Of a stretch of 64,000 bases of DNA, positions 46,989 through 58,659 are shown piece after piece. This stretch comes from Epichloe hybrida (lineage: Eukaryota > Ascomycota > Sordariomycetes > Hypocreales > Clavicipitaceae). Below the pieces are notes generated by a model that was not told where the DNA came from, did no database searches, and saw nothing but the letters and a program-made list of their open reading frames with translations. Where the stretch lies: assembly GCA_019022495.1 (NCBI GenBank), contig JAFEKR010000032.1:605423-669422 (forward strand), read 5' to 3'. The stretch's first letter is position 1. The number at the start of each line of letters is the position of its first letter. The translations under genes and the position numbers were made by a program.

Positions 46989-48443
46989 TCATCTGTCGTC
47001 CACTCGCCGCCGTTTATCCTTGTAACGGACCCCGTTGCGCGACGTGCTCCTCTTGCGACGTCTGTCGTCGTCGTACGCCCTCCGAGGTGATCTTGATCTT
47101 GATCTTGACCTTGACCTCGCCCTCAACCTCGACTTCGATCGCGACCGTGACCGTGATCGTGATCGTGATCGTGATCTAGGCCTGCCCCGATTGCTCGGTC
47201 TATACTCGTCGATTCTACCCTTCCCATTTCCAAGTCCGTCTCTGCCCCGTCCATCATCTCGTTTCTCCCTTTCTCCCAGCGGAATAGCATTCGCTCCCTT
47301 GGCATCCCTCTCATCAGGCTTGAACCTCTCGTCATCATGGTGAAACCTATCATGCCCGCCAGTATGCCTCCTCCCCCTCCCGTCATTCAAATCCCCCCAG
47401 CGACCCGTATCTTCGGACCTCATATCCCTATACTTGGAAGCCCCCTTCTTCCCCAGCTTGGTCATATCCCTCTTTTGCAGGTAAGCCGGCAGCGCCTCAC
47501 GATTGCGCACATCGTCGGCGATCCTGGTCCCCATGATGTCGCGCTGCAGGAGGCCCGCCGCCGCCGCTTCCTCCTGGAAGAATGCACCTTTATGGTAATA
47601 TTTCTGCATGTACGACATCTTGCCCTTGCTATCCTTCTCCTCCTGCTGCTTGGAAAGAAACGCCTCGTCCTCGGCCTTGCGCTCCTCCTCGGTCAAGTTC
47701 CTGCGGCGCTCCACCTCTGCGAGCTCGCGCTCCTTCTCTTCAATGGCCTCGCGCGCTCGCTTCAGACGCTTCAGCTCGCGCACCCGCCACGCTGCCTCCT
47801 CGGCGGCCGGGTCCACGCCGTCCGTAGTGTCGACTTCCGATTCGGGGTTCTCGTCGTCGTCCCAGTGCTTTTTCCCCGCTGCTCGGGCGGCGAGATCCTT
47901 GCGGATTTGCTCCTCTACGAGCTCGTCTGTTGCTTTCTTCTTGGCCGCCTCTTCTGCTTCACGAGCAGCTTCTTCTTGCGAGTCCCTGTCGAGGGCGTCT
48001 TTTCCTCGTCGGGACTTGGGCACGAATTTCGGCCGCAGCATTAATCTCCTGGGGGCTTCCTCCTCGTCCTCTTCACTGCTGTCATCTTCGGAGGGGGGGG
48101 AGGAGCCGCTCTCGTCGTCACCTTGGCTCTCTTCTTCGGATTCGGTCACGAAGCCTTCTTCCGCGGCGAGTCGTTCCGCTTTGGACGCTGCTTCTGCCTG
48201 TGCGGCCTCGGCCTTCTCTTGTCTTTTGGCGGCGCCGAGGTCGATTTTGCCGAGGTTGCCGATGATTTTGCCGGCGCTCGCGGCCTTTGGGGGTGGAGGG
48301 ATGGCGGGAGTAGGGGCCGAGGGCTCGTCGGCATCGCTACCTGAAGAGGAGGAGGAGGAGGATGATTCGTGGTGGCCGCTGGGCTTGCCGGCGCGATGGC
48401 GCATCGGCCGCGCTGGATTGGCGGTCATGCGCTTTGGAGGCAT
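46989..48443 (-). CDS. MFAP1-type spliceosomal protein
   Basis: An intronless gene of 484 aa. The Met at 48443 (MPPKRMTANPARPMR) is the first ATG of the conserved N-terminus; the longer open frame upstream lacks protein-like sequence. Seen: an acidic/Ser-rich N-half with Glu/Asp runs; a long charged coiled coil (about 170-300) with REAIEEKERELAEVERRR; the MFAP1 core (SYMQKYYHKGAFFQEE, then LLQRDIMGTRIADDVRNREALPAYLQKRDM read in pieces); and a C-terminal RS-type tail (repeats of Arg-Ser, 47090-47200) and a very basic end. Family knowledge: MFAP1 (related to yeast Spp381) joins the spliceosome B complex with Prp38. It is convergent with pol12. The RS repeat is encoded by GATC-type hexamers in the DNA. 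Confidence 0.88.
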   Translation of the reverse strand: MPPKRMTANPARPMRHRAGKPSGHHESSSSSSSSGSDADEPSAPTPAIPPPPKAASAGKIIGNLGKIDLGAAKRQEKAEAAQAEAASKAERLAAEEGFVTESEEESQGDDESGSSPPSEDDSSEEDEEEAPRRLMLRPKFVPKSRRGKDALDRDSQEEAAREAEEAAKKKATDELVEEQIRKDLAARAAGKKHWDDDENPESEVDTTDGVDPAAEEAAWRVRELKRLKRAREAIEEKERELAEVERRRNLTEEERKAEDEAFLSKQQEEKDSKGKMSYMQKYYHKGAFFQEEAAAAGLLQRDIMGTRIADDVRNREALPAYLQKRDMTKLGKKGASKYRDMRSEDTGRWGDLNDGRGRRHTGGHDRFHHDDERFKPDERDAKGANAIPLGEREKRDDGRGRDGLGNGKGRIDEYRPSNRGRPRSRSRSRSRSRSRSKSRLRARSRSRSRSRSPRRAYDDDRRRKRSTSRNGVRYKDKRRRVDDR

Positions 48444-49175
48444 GGCTGAAAGGCTGAAAAGGCTGGGGGATGGGGGAGATGGTGAGTGTGGAAGTTTTGG
48501 AACGAAGGGGAAAAGGGCATGAACGTTGGAGCTTGATATTATCTGGTTGATTGATTGTAGATAAATTTTGTGGGGCTGTTGCTCCTCGGTGGGCTTACCC
48601 TGCATGGGAATTGGTCTTGGATTTTGGTTCTTGAAAACCTGAAAACCCCCCCCCCCCTCCCGTCTTTGATGCAAATTAACCTTCTAGTGATGATTCTTGT
48701 TTACTCTCTTGCTGTACTGTTGTCGTCGATTTCTGTTGCGGATATGGTGGGCAGGGCTGTGCCTGCAACTTGCCCGAGAACGTGTTTGGTTGGAATCACG
48801 GCTTTTTATTTTTGTTACCCAGATGCGCCATTACTTACTTGGGTATTATAGTTGCGCGGTAATCAGGGTAATAAGGATTCAGGCACAAATTTAAGCATCA
48901 TTGGAAGCTGCTTCCATTGAGAACATGCTTCCTTGAACCCATCGTGCACAAGCTAACAATTCTTCTTGTCAAGTCTCATCGGCTCCGACGCGAAGCAAAT
49001 CGACAAATCCAAATCCAAGCTACCCCTCCATGCAAGCAATTAGTACGTGTGGCCCTCCTTCCTAAGCAACAAGGCCCACTAATAACCTTCGCAGTTGAAA
49101 TCCATGTTCACGCCGATACGATTCGCATTCCCGTGAGTTGGGACTCCATCACCGACACATCACTCACAACACAAC
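48444..49175. other. Divergent intergenic region, MFAP1 and MAT2B-like genes
   Basis: No gene is supported. It holds a run of C (about 48648-48656) and generic sequence. It serves as a divergent promoter for both neighbours. Confidence 0.6.
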
Positions 49176-50492
49176 ATGACACCGATCTCTAAACGGACAG
49201 CGCTGGTCACGGGTGCCACGGGCCTGCTTGGTCGGGAGATCACAGCTGCCTTTCGTCAAAGTCCAGGCTGGACTGTCAAGGGCACAGGACATTCCCGAGC
49301 TGACGGCGTCGACGTGCTGAAGCTGAATCTCGAAAACGAGGACGTTACGGAGCTCAGTAAGATTCTGGACGAGACACGGTACGCTCTCCGACATTATCAG
49401 CATTGCGTTGATCTTGACACTAATGTGACGCTTGTGCACCCGAAATGCAGACCTCAGGTCATTGTCCATTGTACGTTGCTTCTGGCACCGGCAAACCCCT
49501 GCCGTACATGAACATGTGCTGTGTGAGTGTCTAATCACTGTTTTAGCGGCGGCCCAAAGATTCCCCGACAAAGTGGACAAAGATCCAGATGCTGCTCGAG
49601 CCTTGAACATCGCAGCAAGCCAGCGACTTGCACAATTGGCACTCTCGAGGGATGCTCTCCTCATTTATATCTCCACGGACTACGTGTTCTCAGGCACGCC
49701 TGGAGATGCACCGTATGAAGCTGATGCAGAGCCCAAACCCACCAATTTGTACGGCCAGACCAAACTTGATGGAGAAATTGCCGTCCTGGATGTCGCCAAG
49801 AAGCTAGGTAAAGTCGGATCGGCAGTCGTTCTGCGAGTTCCTGTTTTGTATGGCCATGCAGAAACACCTGCCGAGAGCGCCGTCAACGTATTGATGGATT
49901 CGGTCTGGAAGGCTCAGACCGAGGGCACAAAGATTAAGATGGACCACTGGGCCATTCGCTACCCTACCAACACTGAGGACGTTGGTCGCGTTTGTCGAGG
50001 TATGTCTCACATGCAAGCGTGAACAATGGCATTCATTCCCTAGGATTTTTAATGTTTTGACAACGCGTCGGGGTCGGTCCCTCGAAGTCGAGGCTAGTAC
50101 GGTCTGGTCTTTTCTTCAAGCCTCGCGCTAGAAAGCCATCCCTCGATTCCATGTGAAGGATAATCCACTAACTCCACGGCTAACCAGACGTCGCGGCCAA
50201 ATATCTTGACGCAGATGCAGCAAGTGACCGCAAAGAACTACCCTGGATTCTGCAGTTCTCAAGTGAAGACAAGATGACCAAGTATGAAATCTGTCAGTTA
50301 TTTGGAAAGATTATGGGACTAGATGTTGCCAAAATAGAGGCGAATACTCAGGGCAATGATCCCAACGCCACGGTGCAGAGGCCATACGACTGCCATCTCA
50401 GTAGCTCTGCACTCAGGAAGCTTGGTATTGACGTTTCCACCTCCGATTTTACTGATTGGTGGCGCCGAGAGGTGCGGGCTTTCAGCCAATAG
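49176..50492 (+). CDS. NAD(P)-dependent RmlD/MAT2B-like reductase
   Basis: Exons 49176-49378, 49451-49470, 49547-49999 and 50188-50492 give 326 aa. The second exon is only 20 nt, and all junctions keep frame. Seen: a Rossmann fold with GATGLLGREI near the N-terminus, IVHSAAQR, STDYVF with a downstream YGQTKLDGE (the Tyr-x3-Lys pair of the short-chain/RmlD family), and a C-terminal substrate domain (FSSEDKMTKYEICQLFGKIM). Family knowledge: this branch includes dTDP-4-dehydrorhamnose reductases and the regulatory beta subunit of methionine adenosyltransferase (MAT2B). The eukaryotic member without rhamnose genes nearby favours MAT2B-like, but the activity is not established. A short leader with C/A-rich DNA precedes it. 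Confidence 0.87.
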
Positions 50493-52292
50493 GTTAAACA
50501 GAGCGAAATTGAGAACTCTGTCTCGGTCAAATTCCAGGTGAACATGGACCTGATTTACACTATTATGGGCAGATGGGGAACGCGTAGAATTCTTCTCAAG
50601 TGCTCCGTACTTTGTACCAAAATAATACTTTCTCCCTTGCGGACTCAAGATGGGGGGGGGGGGGGGCGGGACCAGCGCCGCTTTTCGAAAGAAGCAAGAT
50701 GCAGAAATCGGAGCGCACCACCATGATACTTGGGAAGTTGGGAAATATCAGGAACGAGTAATTGTGCAGAAAGAAAGGACAGCATTCGCACATTCACGCA
50801 ACGCAAAGGAAAGATAAGCAATTCAACGAAGCAATAGCGTCAATCGCGGCAAATTATCCCTTTTCACTTCGATTTTCTCTCTCACCGATTGCCGTTCCCG
50901 TGAGCTGATCGGATTACCTTGGGTTCACCACGGGCAACGGCATGCAACTCTGTCGGTCGGCGGTCTCGATGGCTGTCGTGGATTAATTCATCTCGTGGTG
51001 ATGCAAGGCAGCTCGTTATGGAGTAACGATGTCGTATTGCCAATCTCGATTATCGGTCGGATCTCAATCTGCCGGCATTGCTCTTTCAGGGCGCCCTGGC
51101 TGCATACAGACTTGCTTGGATGCAAGCGCATACGACGAGAGGTTGAGGTGCAGTGCAACCTGTCAGCTCGCCAACCAGCCTCATTGAGCACATGAGAATG
51201 CGGTGTTTCCTCGGCGTGAGGCCGAATTGCTCGAAGACCCGGTTGTGGCTCATAGAATACGAGAACAACTAACAGCGCTGTCCCTGCGTGTCAGGTACCA
51301 GCCCGGATGACACCTGTGAGGGTTTGAGCGACACCTCGGCATGGCCTAACGATTTTCCCTTCTTTTTTTATTTTGTTTTCAAGAACGAGACACGACGTGG
51401 AATCCGTGACGGAGATTGGGCAGTTTTGGGCGCCGAGACATGCAGAGTCTGGTCAAAGACTTTGTGCTGGAATGAAACCTCCAAACACGAGCGGATGAGA
51501 CACACAAAGCAGAACGACGCGTTAAGGCATGCAAGGCGAAGAAAAACGTATTGCAGTGCTCGGCGATGCATGCACATTGTTACCATCACGTTCGGGAAAA
51601 AAGAAATATTGAGCATGACTAGCGCGATGACATTGAACAGAGGAAAGACACTCCATGCATCAACAATGGCATGTCCCAGTACTCGACACGCAAAATACCA
51701 TCATGTCCAGATTGGGAGGCATAGCATCTCTTCAAGTTGTTTCTTCTCTAGATCTCGTCCTCGCGAATGCAACCTCTGCCCACCCCCCCTCTTCTCCCAT
51801 CACATATCCTCTTTGCTCCCGGATGCTCACCCATCTTCCTGCCTCATCCACTTCTCGTGCATGATGTCGTTTTTTCAACTCTAAACTTGGCAGTTTTGTT
51901 CTCGCTACTCACGACCTCACACGCTCTTTTACTGGGAACGTGTTAATTATACCAGGAACTCGTCATGTAATTTGACTCTTCGCTCGCTACCCCCTGTCGA
52001 CATTACCACGCTCGCTTCCTATTTTATTTATTTTTGTTCCAGCCTCTTGGAAAGGACTCTGTACTGTTGGACATATAAGGTTATTGATACCGAGGATCAC
52101 AACTCGTTGCAAACACGGATTATCTTGGCGGCAATTTTCAATACATTTACACACGACGAGTTTCCCATTCGAGGTTCAGCCTCATTGATTGGGCCGGGCG
52201 GATCGTCTTCCCGATCGAAACTATCCAATCCACGCAGGTATTGCATCGGACGCAACGTCACTCATTACAGGAGCTCAATTCAACCGAAGAAG
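50493..52292. other. Intergenic, upstream of the RA-PH gene
   Basis: No gene is supported. There is a G-run at about 50653-50666 and a long leader-like T/C-rich stretch (51760-52060). A frame open from 51972 runs into the next gene; a CATTACAG|G site just ahead of its ATG could be the acceptor of a 5' UTR intron. Confidence 0.5.
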
Positions 52293-53057
52293 ATGGCCCA
52301 CGATGCCATGGCAAGGGCATTTGGTCCGATCGACGCAGTCCCCCCTCCACCTCCACACAGCTTCTCTCGCTATCGCACACTTCGCGGAAAGAGCGTGTCA
52401 TCGCCACGGGATTTCGACATCTTCCGAGATGACGGCCGCAGTGCTCGGAACCACTATTCCTCAGCTGGCCCTACGCAAAGCAGCTCTGGTTCACCGCCGT
52501 CGCGGTCCAAGAGCGTGTCGAGCTTCCGTCATGTCCTGAGGCAGCACGGGGGGTCTGTTGCCACGCCGCCGGTGCCGCCGGTGCCGCCGGTGCCGCCTCT
52601 TCCCAGGCGCACAGAGGTGTTGTGTCCTAAGCCGATCAACGTTGCGGCTCAATCGAAACTCAAGATCTTGGAGAACTTAAAATCTCCGAGTTTCCATCCC
52701 GAGCATCCGCCGTGGAAATCGCTGTCTGGCATCAGCAGGTCGGTTAGCAGGGCCGACGCCCCGAAGTGTCGAGGGGCCAAGAACAGGGCTGCTGGTCCTG
52801 GTCCTGGTCCTGGTCCTGGCCGCCCTGGCCCTGGCTCTGGTGCTGGCTCTGGTGCTGCTCCTGCTGCTGCTGCCGCCGCCGCCGCCGCCGCAGCGGGTCC
52901 GTCAATGACATACAAACCCCACCGCGGGCAGGGACAGGGAAGTCACAGATCACCAATACAACAACAAGACGTGCTTCTGGACTCGCCCGACTCCAGCCAG
53001 AAGATTGACGCAGAGGAAAAAGTCCATGCCAAGGGCGAATCTGGACTCAACCCCGAG

Positions 53058-53100
<43 letters not shown>

Positions 53101-53678
53101 CAGCGTCACGGCCAGAGCCAGAGCCGGAGCCGGAGCCGGAGCTCGCAAGGGAGCCACGAGTCATCATCTCAAAACAACAGTCGCATTCAATTCAACAACA
53201 AAGTCCCGGCATAAGCAAGTGCGCCGGAGAGCAATTTGCAGCAGAGGTCGCCCGCCTTGAGGCCGAAACCGATCGAATTCTCGCTGAGCAAAAGAAGCTT
53301 GACCTTGCGCGACTCCAGGCCCAGCTTGTCACACCTCCCAAGCCAAAACGCCAGATTCTCGAGAAACTTTCCTTTTTCTCGAGAGGTAAGCGGTTGACTG
53401 GGACAAGCAGCCAGCCCAGCACCCCGAGCACCGTCGTGTCTGCCATTTTTTCACCAACTCTCAGCCACTACAGTCGTGATAGCAGCTTGGAGGAACCACT
53501 GACGCCCTCGAATCCATCTGCCAAAATGGCCTTCATTGAACCTGGCGGCAAGGGCATTGTGCCCCAGATGGATGCACCCATATCTGCAATCAATGGCGGA
53601 GAACGAGTAAGTAGATCGATGCTGGCCCTTTCTTGTAACGTGGAGGACTTGCCCGCTCATGGCAACGAAGGAAAGGTG

Positions 53679-53709
<31 letters not shown>

Positions 53710-55560
53710 TGACAGACCCTCTTTCTCCTCTTCTCAATATAGCGAGTCATTGTACGATGTTTCTCATCGACAATAAACCTGCCAGTTACAGCAGACACTT
53801 CGCCAATGGACATCCTCACAGCCGCGGCCGACACGACGAGGCATCACCTGACGCCGGCAACTTGTGTCATTGTTGAATGCTACTTTGTTCTCGGCTTGGA
53901 GCGTCGCCTGCGTCGATATGAACGTATTCGTGACGTGATGAACTCCTGGGACCGCGATCAGCAAAATTCATTGCTCGTCATGTCGTGCGACACTACCCAG
54001 AGCGACCATGACCTCGAGATCGAATCCGTCCCCCGCACCGAAGAGCCGCCCAGTGGCTTCTGCGTGCAAATGTACCACTCGTCCAAACCTGGCAAATGGA
54101 ATAAGCGATGGGTGACGCTCCTGGACAATGGCCAAATGTATGCTGCCAAGTCGGCCAACGCACAACCATCCGACAAGGAAAGTTCCGTTCTTTGCCATCT
54201 GACAGATTTCGACATCTATGCTCCCAAGGAGAGCGAGATGCGTCGCAATCTCAGACCCCCGAAAAGATTCTGCTATGCCATCAAGAGTCAGCAAAAGACA
54301 GTCGTGTTCCCCAATGGAGAGAATTTCGTCCACTTCTTCTCCACGGAGGATGCCCAGCAAGCTGCTTTCTTCTATGAAAAGGTGCACGGCTGGCGAAGTT
54401 GGTACATGGTCAACCGAATGATCGTTCTGGACAAGAAGGAAAAATCGCCACAGCAAGTGCTCGATGCTGCTGGCAATAAGCATAACAGCCCAAGTCCCAA
54501 GAACAGCACCGCCAGGAACGGCCATGGCGCGGGTACCAAGGTCTCGGACCGTGCTGCTGAAGCCGCGGATGAGCCTCTCATGGATGTCAACGGGTTCCGC
54601 ATGAGCAAAATCATCATTGAAAAGACAGCCACGCAAAAGTTGCTTCCCATTCGATCCAAAGGCTCCGTGAGAGTGAAGCACGCTGCAGCCGCCCCAGAGA
54701 TCCCCAAGACCGTCAGCGAGGAGGAGCCCGAGTTCTCTGTTGGCGGCCTTCTTGGTGACACGTATGAGAAACGCAAACAAACTGAAGCGACACTTTCCAC
54801 AACGGGCGCCAAACTATGCTCCTCGTCCAGACTCGTCGACGGGCCTTTCACCGAAACACCGTCACTGCTCAACGGAGGCATAACTCAGTCTTCATTAGAT
54901 TCATCCGGAACCTCGAAGAAGAAGCACGCTGAGCACGCTGAGCACGCTGAGCAGGAAGAGAAGAAAGATGGCCCGAAATCGTGGTTCCCCTCTGCTGCGG
55001 AGCACTCAGCTCGTATTCGATACATGCAGCAGCAACAACGGAGACCAATGACTGCCGACACGCCCACATCCTCCTCCTCCACCACCACCACCGCCGCCGC
55101 CATCGCGAGTGGCGTGCCTCGTCGTGACAGACATCCCACTCCGCTGCTGAATTTCACAAAGGACTTCCCCGAGCCGCCCCGCTTCCACAATCCAGGCGTG
55201 AGACAAGCGCCGGGCCAACCGCTCATCAACCTCGCAATGGGAGGTGCAACAAGAGACTCTCGGGACGCCGCTGTGAGACGAAACTCTGGTCGCCATGGCC
55301 TGTCGCCTTCTAACAGCGGTGGCGGGCTTGCTGGCGCGGCTTCTCCACCGCCGACTCAGTATCCTCCTCCTCCTCCAGGCAAAGGCCCTCAGCGCCAACG
55401 AAGCAAATCCAGTGCTTCGCAGAGACGGAATTTCCCCTTTGATGCTCACAAGCATCACCCTGTACCGCCAATGCCTATGCGTCGCCCGCATCTTGCCGAG
55501 GCGCCTTCTCGGCCGCCGTCGAGAAGCCCCCCTGAACCTCTAGTGAACAGGGCACGATGA
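52293..55560 (+). CDS. RA-PH domain adaptor protein
   Basis: Exons 52293-53606 and 53743-55560 give 1043 aa; the donor is GTAAGT, the acceptor is ATAG, phase 0 (NGGER|RVIVRCF). Seen: a disordered Pro/Gly/Ala/Glu-rich N-half, with PVPPVPP, a GPGPGP run, a poly-Ala run (52860-52894) and a Pro-Glu run (53056-53150); a coiled coil (EVARLEAETDRILAEQKKLD near 316-335); a Ras-association-like domain (about 439-520, INLPVTADTSPMDILTAAA, LGLERRLRRYERIRDVMNSW); a PH domain (about 540-645, GKWNKRWVTLLDNGQMYAA, HFFSTEDAQQAAFFYEKVHG); and a basic, Pro-rich C-terminus with PPTQYPPPPPGK. The RA-PH tandem is like the Mig10/RIAM/lamellipodin group, which links Ras-type GTPases to actin. A polarity role is inference. 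The intron holds an A-run of about 28. Confidence 0.82.
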
Positions 55561-56245
55561 ACTACTAATCTAGTCATGGTCATATAGATGATATGACACT
55601 GTAATGTATCGAGTGAGGCGTATAAGACAGGAAAGGACAGGACGAGGCAAAGGACAGCGACGGCGAAGAGTCGGCGTTAAGGACAACGCGAGGAGTGTTT
55701 GTGCTCTAACTTGGAGATACCCGATTCCCAGGTGGCACACTTTGGAAACTGGAGGAAAAGCAGGATGAATTTTTAGCTGGATTGGCTCGGGATGGCGTTC
55801 ATTTGACTGACGATGGGCCGGGAGGGCACTCAACTAACTATATATCTATGACGGGTGCTTCATAATGTTTGCAATGAATTATGCTACGACTAGAAAGGCC
55901 TGATTTGATCATGTTATGTGACGTTCGTTTCTGTAGTAGTCGAGGTCTGGTTTCGCATAAGTGACCACTGACAAGCTGATGAACTGATCTCATGAATACA
56001 GTGCGTACACAGTGTATCTACAGTAAAAAAACGGTATAGACCTCCCAAGCTGAGACGAGAAGCTTCGTGCTGGCTGGAACGCGATAGCGCTTTCCCCCTC
56101 TCCCAGCTTCTACGAGCGACGCAATACTTCTTGCCAACATCTCCGCCCAGGTCCGGAAGCCTGCACGATTGCCTATCTGATATGGTGACGCGACAAAATC
56201 CCTCCCTGGCAGGCAGCTCGACTCGACGCTGATATCCCGTCGGGC
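55561..56245. other. Intergenic between RA-PH gene and apc8
   Basis: No gene is supported. The stretch is unremarkable apart from AGGACAG repeats (55631-55660) just after the RA-PH gene. Confidence 0.6.
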
Positions 56246-58305
56246 ATGGCGTTAAGCGCGCGAGAGGTTTCGCACCTGCGAGATGCTCTCCAGGATGCTG
56301 TCATCAAGACGTCGGAACGATGCCTCTATTCATCAGCGAAATGGTAATTCTTCCACAACCCCCCCCCCCCCCCTTCCCCAAGCGTTTTTACAGGCAAGAA
56401 AATGTGCATCAACAGCGTTTTGTTCACCTTCGTCCAGGGCCGCCGAACTCCTCAACGCCCTCCCCGAGCCGACCGATAATGAGGAGGACGAGTCCACTTC
56501 CGCAAATTCCACGAGGCGCACATGTCCCATATTCACGCCCAATGCCGACCCAGAAGAGGCAGCTCTCGAAGCCAGGGAAATGAGCAAATACCTACTTGCC
56601 AAGTCCCTTTTCGACTGTAAAGAATTCGATCGATGTGCTGCCGTCTTCCTCCCCGACTATCTCTTATCGTCCGTGTTAGCATCGCATTCTGAAGCCGCGA
56701 CGCCATCATCGACACCTTCGCAGCGGGCAAAGGCAAAGGGCAAGGCGAAAGCTACCGAGGGAGAGAGGCTGTTGGACGCTGGTGTGGCGGCGGCAGTACC
56801 GTTGCCAAAACTGAGCCAGAAGAGCTTGTTTCTAGCGCTCTATGCAAAATTCATGTCTGGTGAGAAGCGCAAGAATGAGGAGTCGGAAATGGTCATGGGC
56901 CCTCAGGATTTAGGGACTGTTGCGAACAAGCAGCTTCTTGTGGTTGGCAGATTCTTGGCCGCTTGGTTCAAGGAGAGAACGACGGCGGATGAGGAGGTTT
57001 TGGGAAGCCAGGGATGGCTGGAATACTTGTGAGTTTGCGGACTGATTCTAATTTCAGTGGCTCATGTCATGAGAAGTGAATCGCCCTCATTAGCTCAATG
57101 GTAGAGAGTGCTGACCATGGTTGGGGAGGGGGGGGGACGCTGCCATATAGATACGGAATGGTCATGGCAAAGGAGAAGAACGACGCGCAGGCCATGGGCT
57201 ACTTGATCCGAAGCGTGCACAAATACCCTATGAACTGGGGCTGCTGGCTGGAAATGACATCCTTGATTTCGAGGGTCGAAGAGGTATTGTTTTTAAACTC
57301 GCGAAGTCCCGGCACACGCGCACGATATAAAAAAAGCACATGTACTAATTTCGTGGCAATGGCTTGGCTCGGCTTGCCAACCAGCTCAATCAAATCGCCC
57401 GACACTGTCCTCAGAACATTGTGTCGTTCATGTTCCATCTTCACACTTCCCTCGAACTGTACCAGCAGACGCCGAATCTGGCCAACTCTCTTGAGCAGCT
57501 CCTGTCCATCTTCCCAACCTCATCGTTCCTCCTAACCTGCAACGCACTGCTCGCATACCACGCCAAAGACCTCATGGCAGCCGAGCAACATTTCAGCCGC
57601 CTGTTATCGCTGCACCCGCACCGCCTGGACTCGCTAGATCACTACTCCAACATACTCTACGTGCTAAACATGCGCCCGAAGCTGGCCTTTGTAGCTCACC
57701 TCTGCTCCAGCGTCGACAAGTTCCGCCCAGAGTCGTGCGTCGTCATTGGAAACTACTACTCCCTACTATCCATGCACGAAAAGGCCGTCCAGTACTTTAG
57801 ACGAGCACTGACATTAGATCGCTCATGCCTATCCGCCTGGACGCTCATGGGCCACGAGTATGTCGAGCTGAAAAACACCCACGCGGCCATTGAATCGTAC
57901 CGCCGCGCCGTCGACGTCAACCGTCGTGACTATCGTGCTTGGTACGGCCTCGGCCAGACATATGAGATGCTAGAAATGCACACCTACTCCCTCTGGTACT
58001 ACAAAAAGGCCGCTGGTCTGCGACCGTGGGACGGTAAAATGTGGATGGCCGTCGGCTCGTGTCTCCAGAAAATGGGCTGCGAACGTGACGGCATCAAAGC
58101 CCTGAAACGGGCCCTCCTAGCCGACGCCTACTACGACGTAGGAAGCAGTTTCGGCAGCGGCGGCGATGTCCTCGGCGCGCGAGGCGCCATCGGCCACATG
58201 GACCCCGAGATTCTGCTCCAAATCGCAGCCATGTATGACCAACTTGGTGAAGAGGGAGAGGCAAAAGCCTACATGGAGCTATGCGTCGCGCAGGAAGAAG
58301 GCACT

Positions 58306-58337
<32 letters not shown>

Positions 58338-58659
58338 CGCGAACCATGGCCTCGGTGAATCCGTCATGACCCATAACGACTCGCCAGCCGGATCGGACGA
58401 TTTCCATCAACAAGGCCCCGAGGACAAGACCCACGGTGATGGGGCGGGAGCCGCAGAAGGAACGGGCGTGACGGCGGCGACGAGCAAAGCACGCATGTGG
58501 CTCGCGAGATTCGCCATGCGCACATCAGACTACACCACTGCAAACAGATTAGCCATGGAACTATGCCAGGATGGCATCGAGGTGGAAGAGGCAAAGGCGC
58601 TGGTAAGGGAAGTGAGGTCCAGGATGGAGGCGGCCGGCATGTTCGGCTCAGATAGCTAG
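56246..58659 (+). CDS. apc8: Anaphase-promoting complex subunit 8 (Cdc23)
   Basis: Exons 56246-56343, 56438-57028, 57151-57283 and 57385-58659 give 698 aa. The first in-frame ATG at 56283 is not the start. The ATG at 56246 gives MALSAREVSHLRDALQDAV, the conserved N-terminus, and splices at TG|GTAATT to G|GCC. Seen: an N-terminal ERCLYSSAKWAAELLNALPE helix pair; TPR-like repeats through most of the protein (LTCNALLAYHAKDLMAAEQH, PESCVVIGNYYSLLSMHEKA, LSAWTLMGHEYVELKNTHAA, DYRAWYGLGQTYEMLEMHTY, GKMWMAVGSCLQKMGCERDG); and a C-terminal region with an 11-residue Ala run (coding GCA repeat 58305-58335). Role: scaffold of the APC/C ubiquitin ligase. The third intron contains a tRNA A-box-like stretch near 57091-57110. 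Identification is firm. Confidence 0.94.

Noticed and set aside
47035..48522. Plus-strand frames across the MFAP1 gene
   Set aside because: Ser/Leu-rich mirror of the minus-strand Glu/Arg-rich coding sequence.
57091..57150. Complete tRNA gene
   Set aside because: An A-box-like part is present but no B-box, anticodon arm or acceptor pairing can be built, so it is listed only as a fragment.
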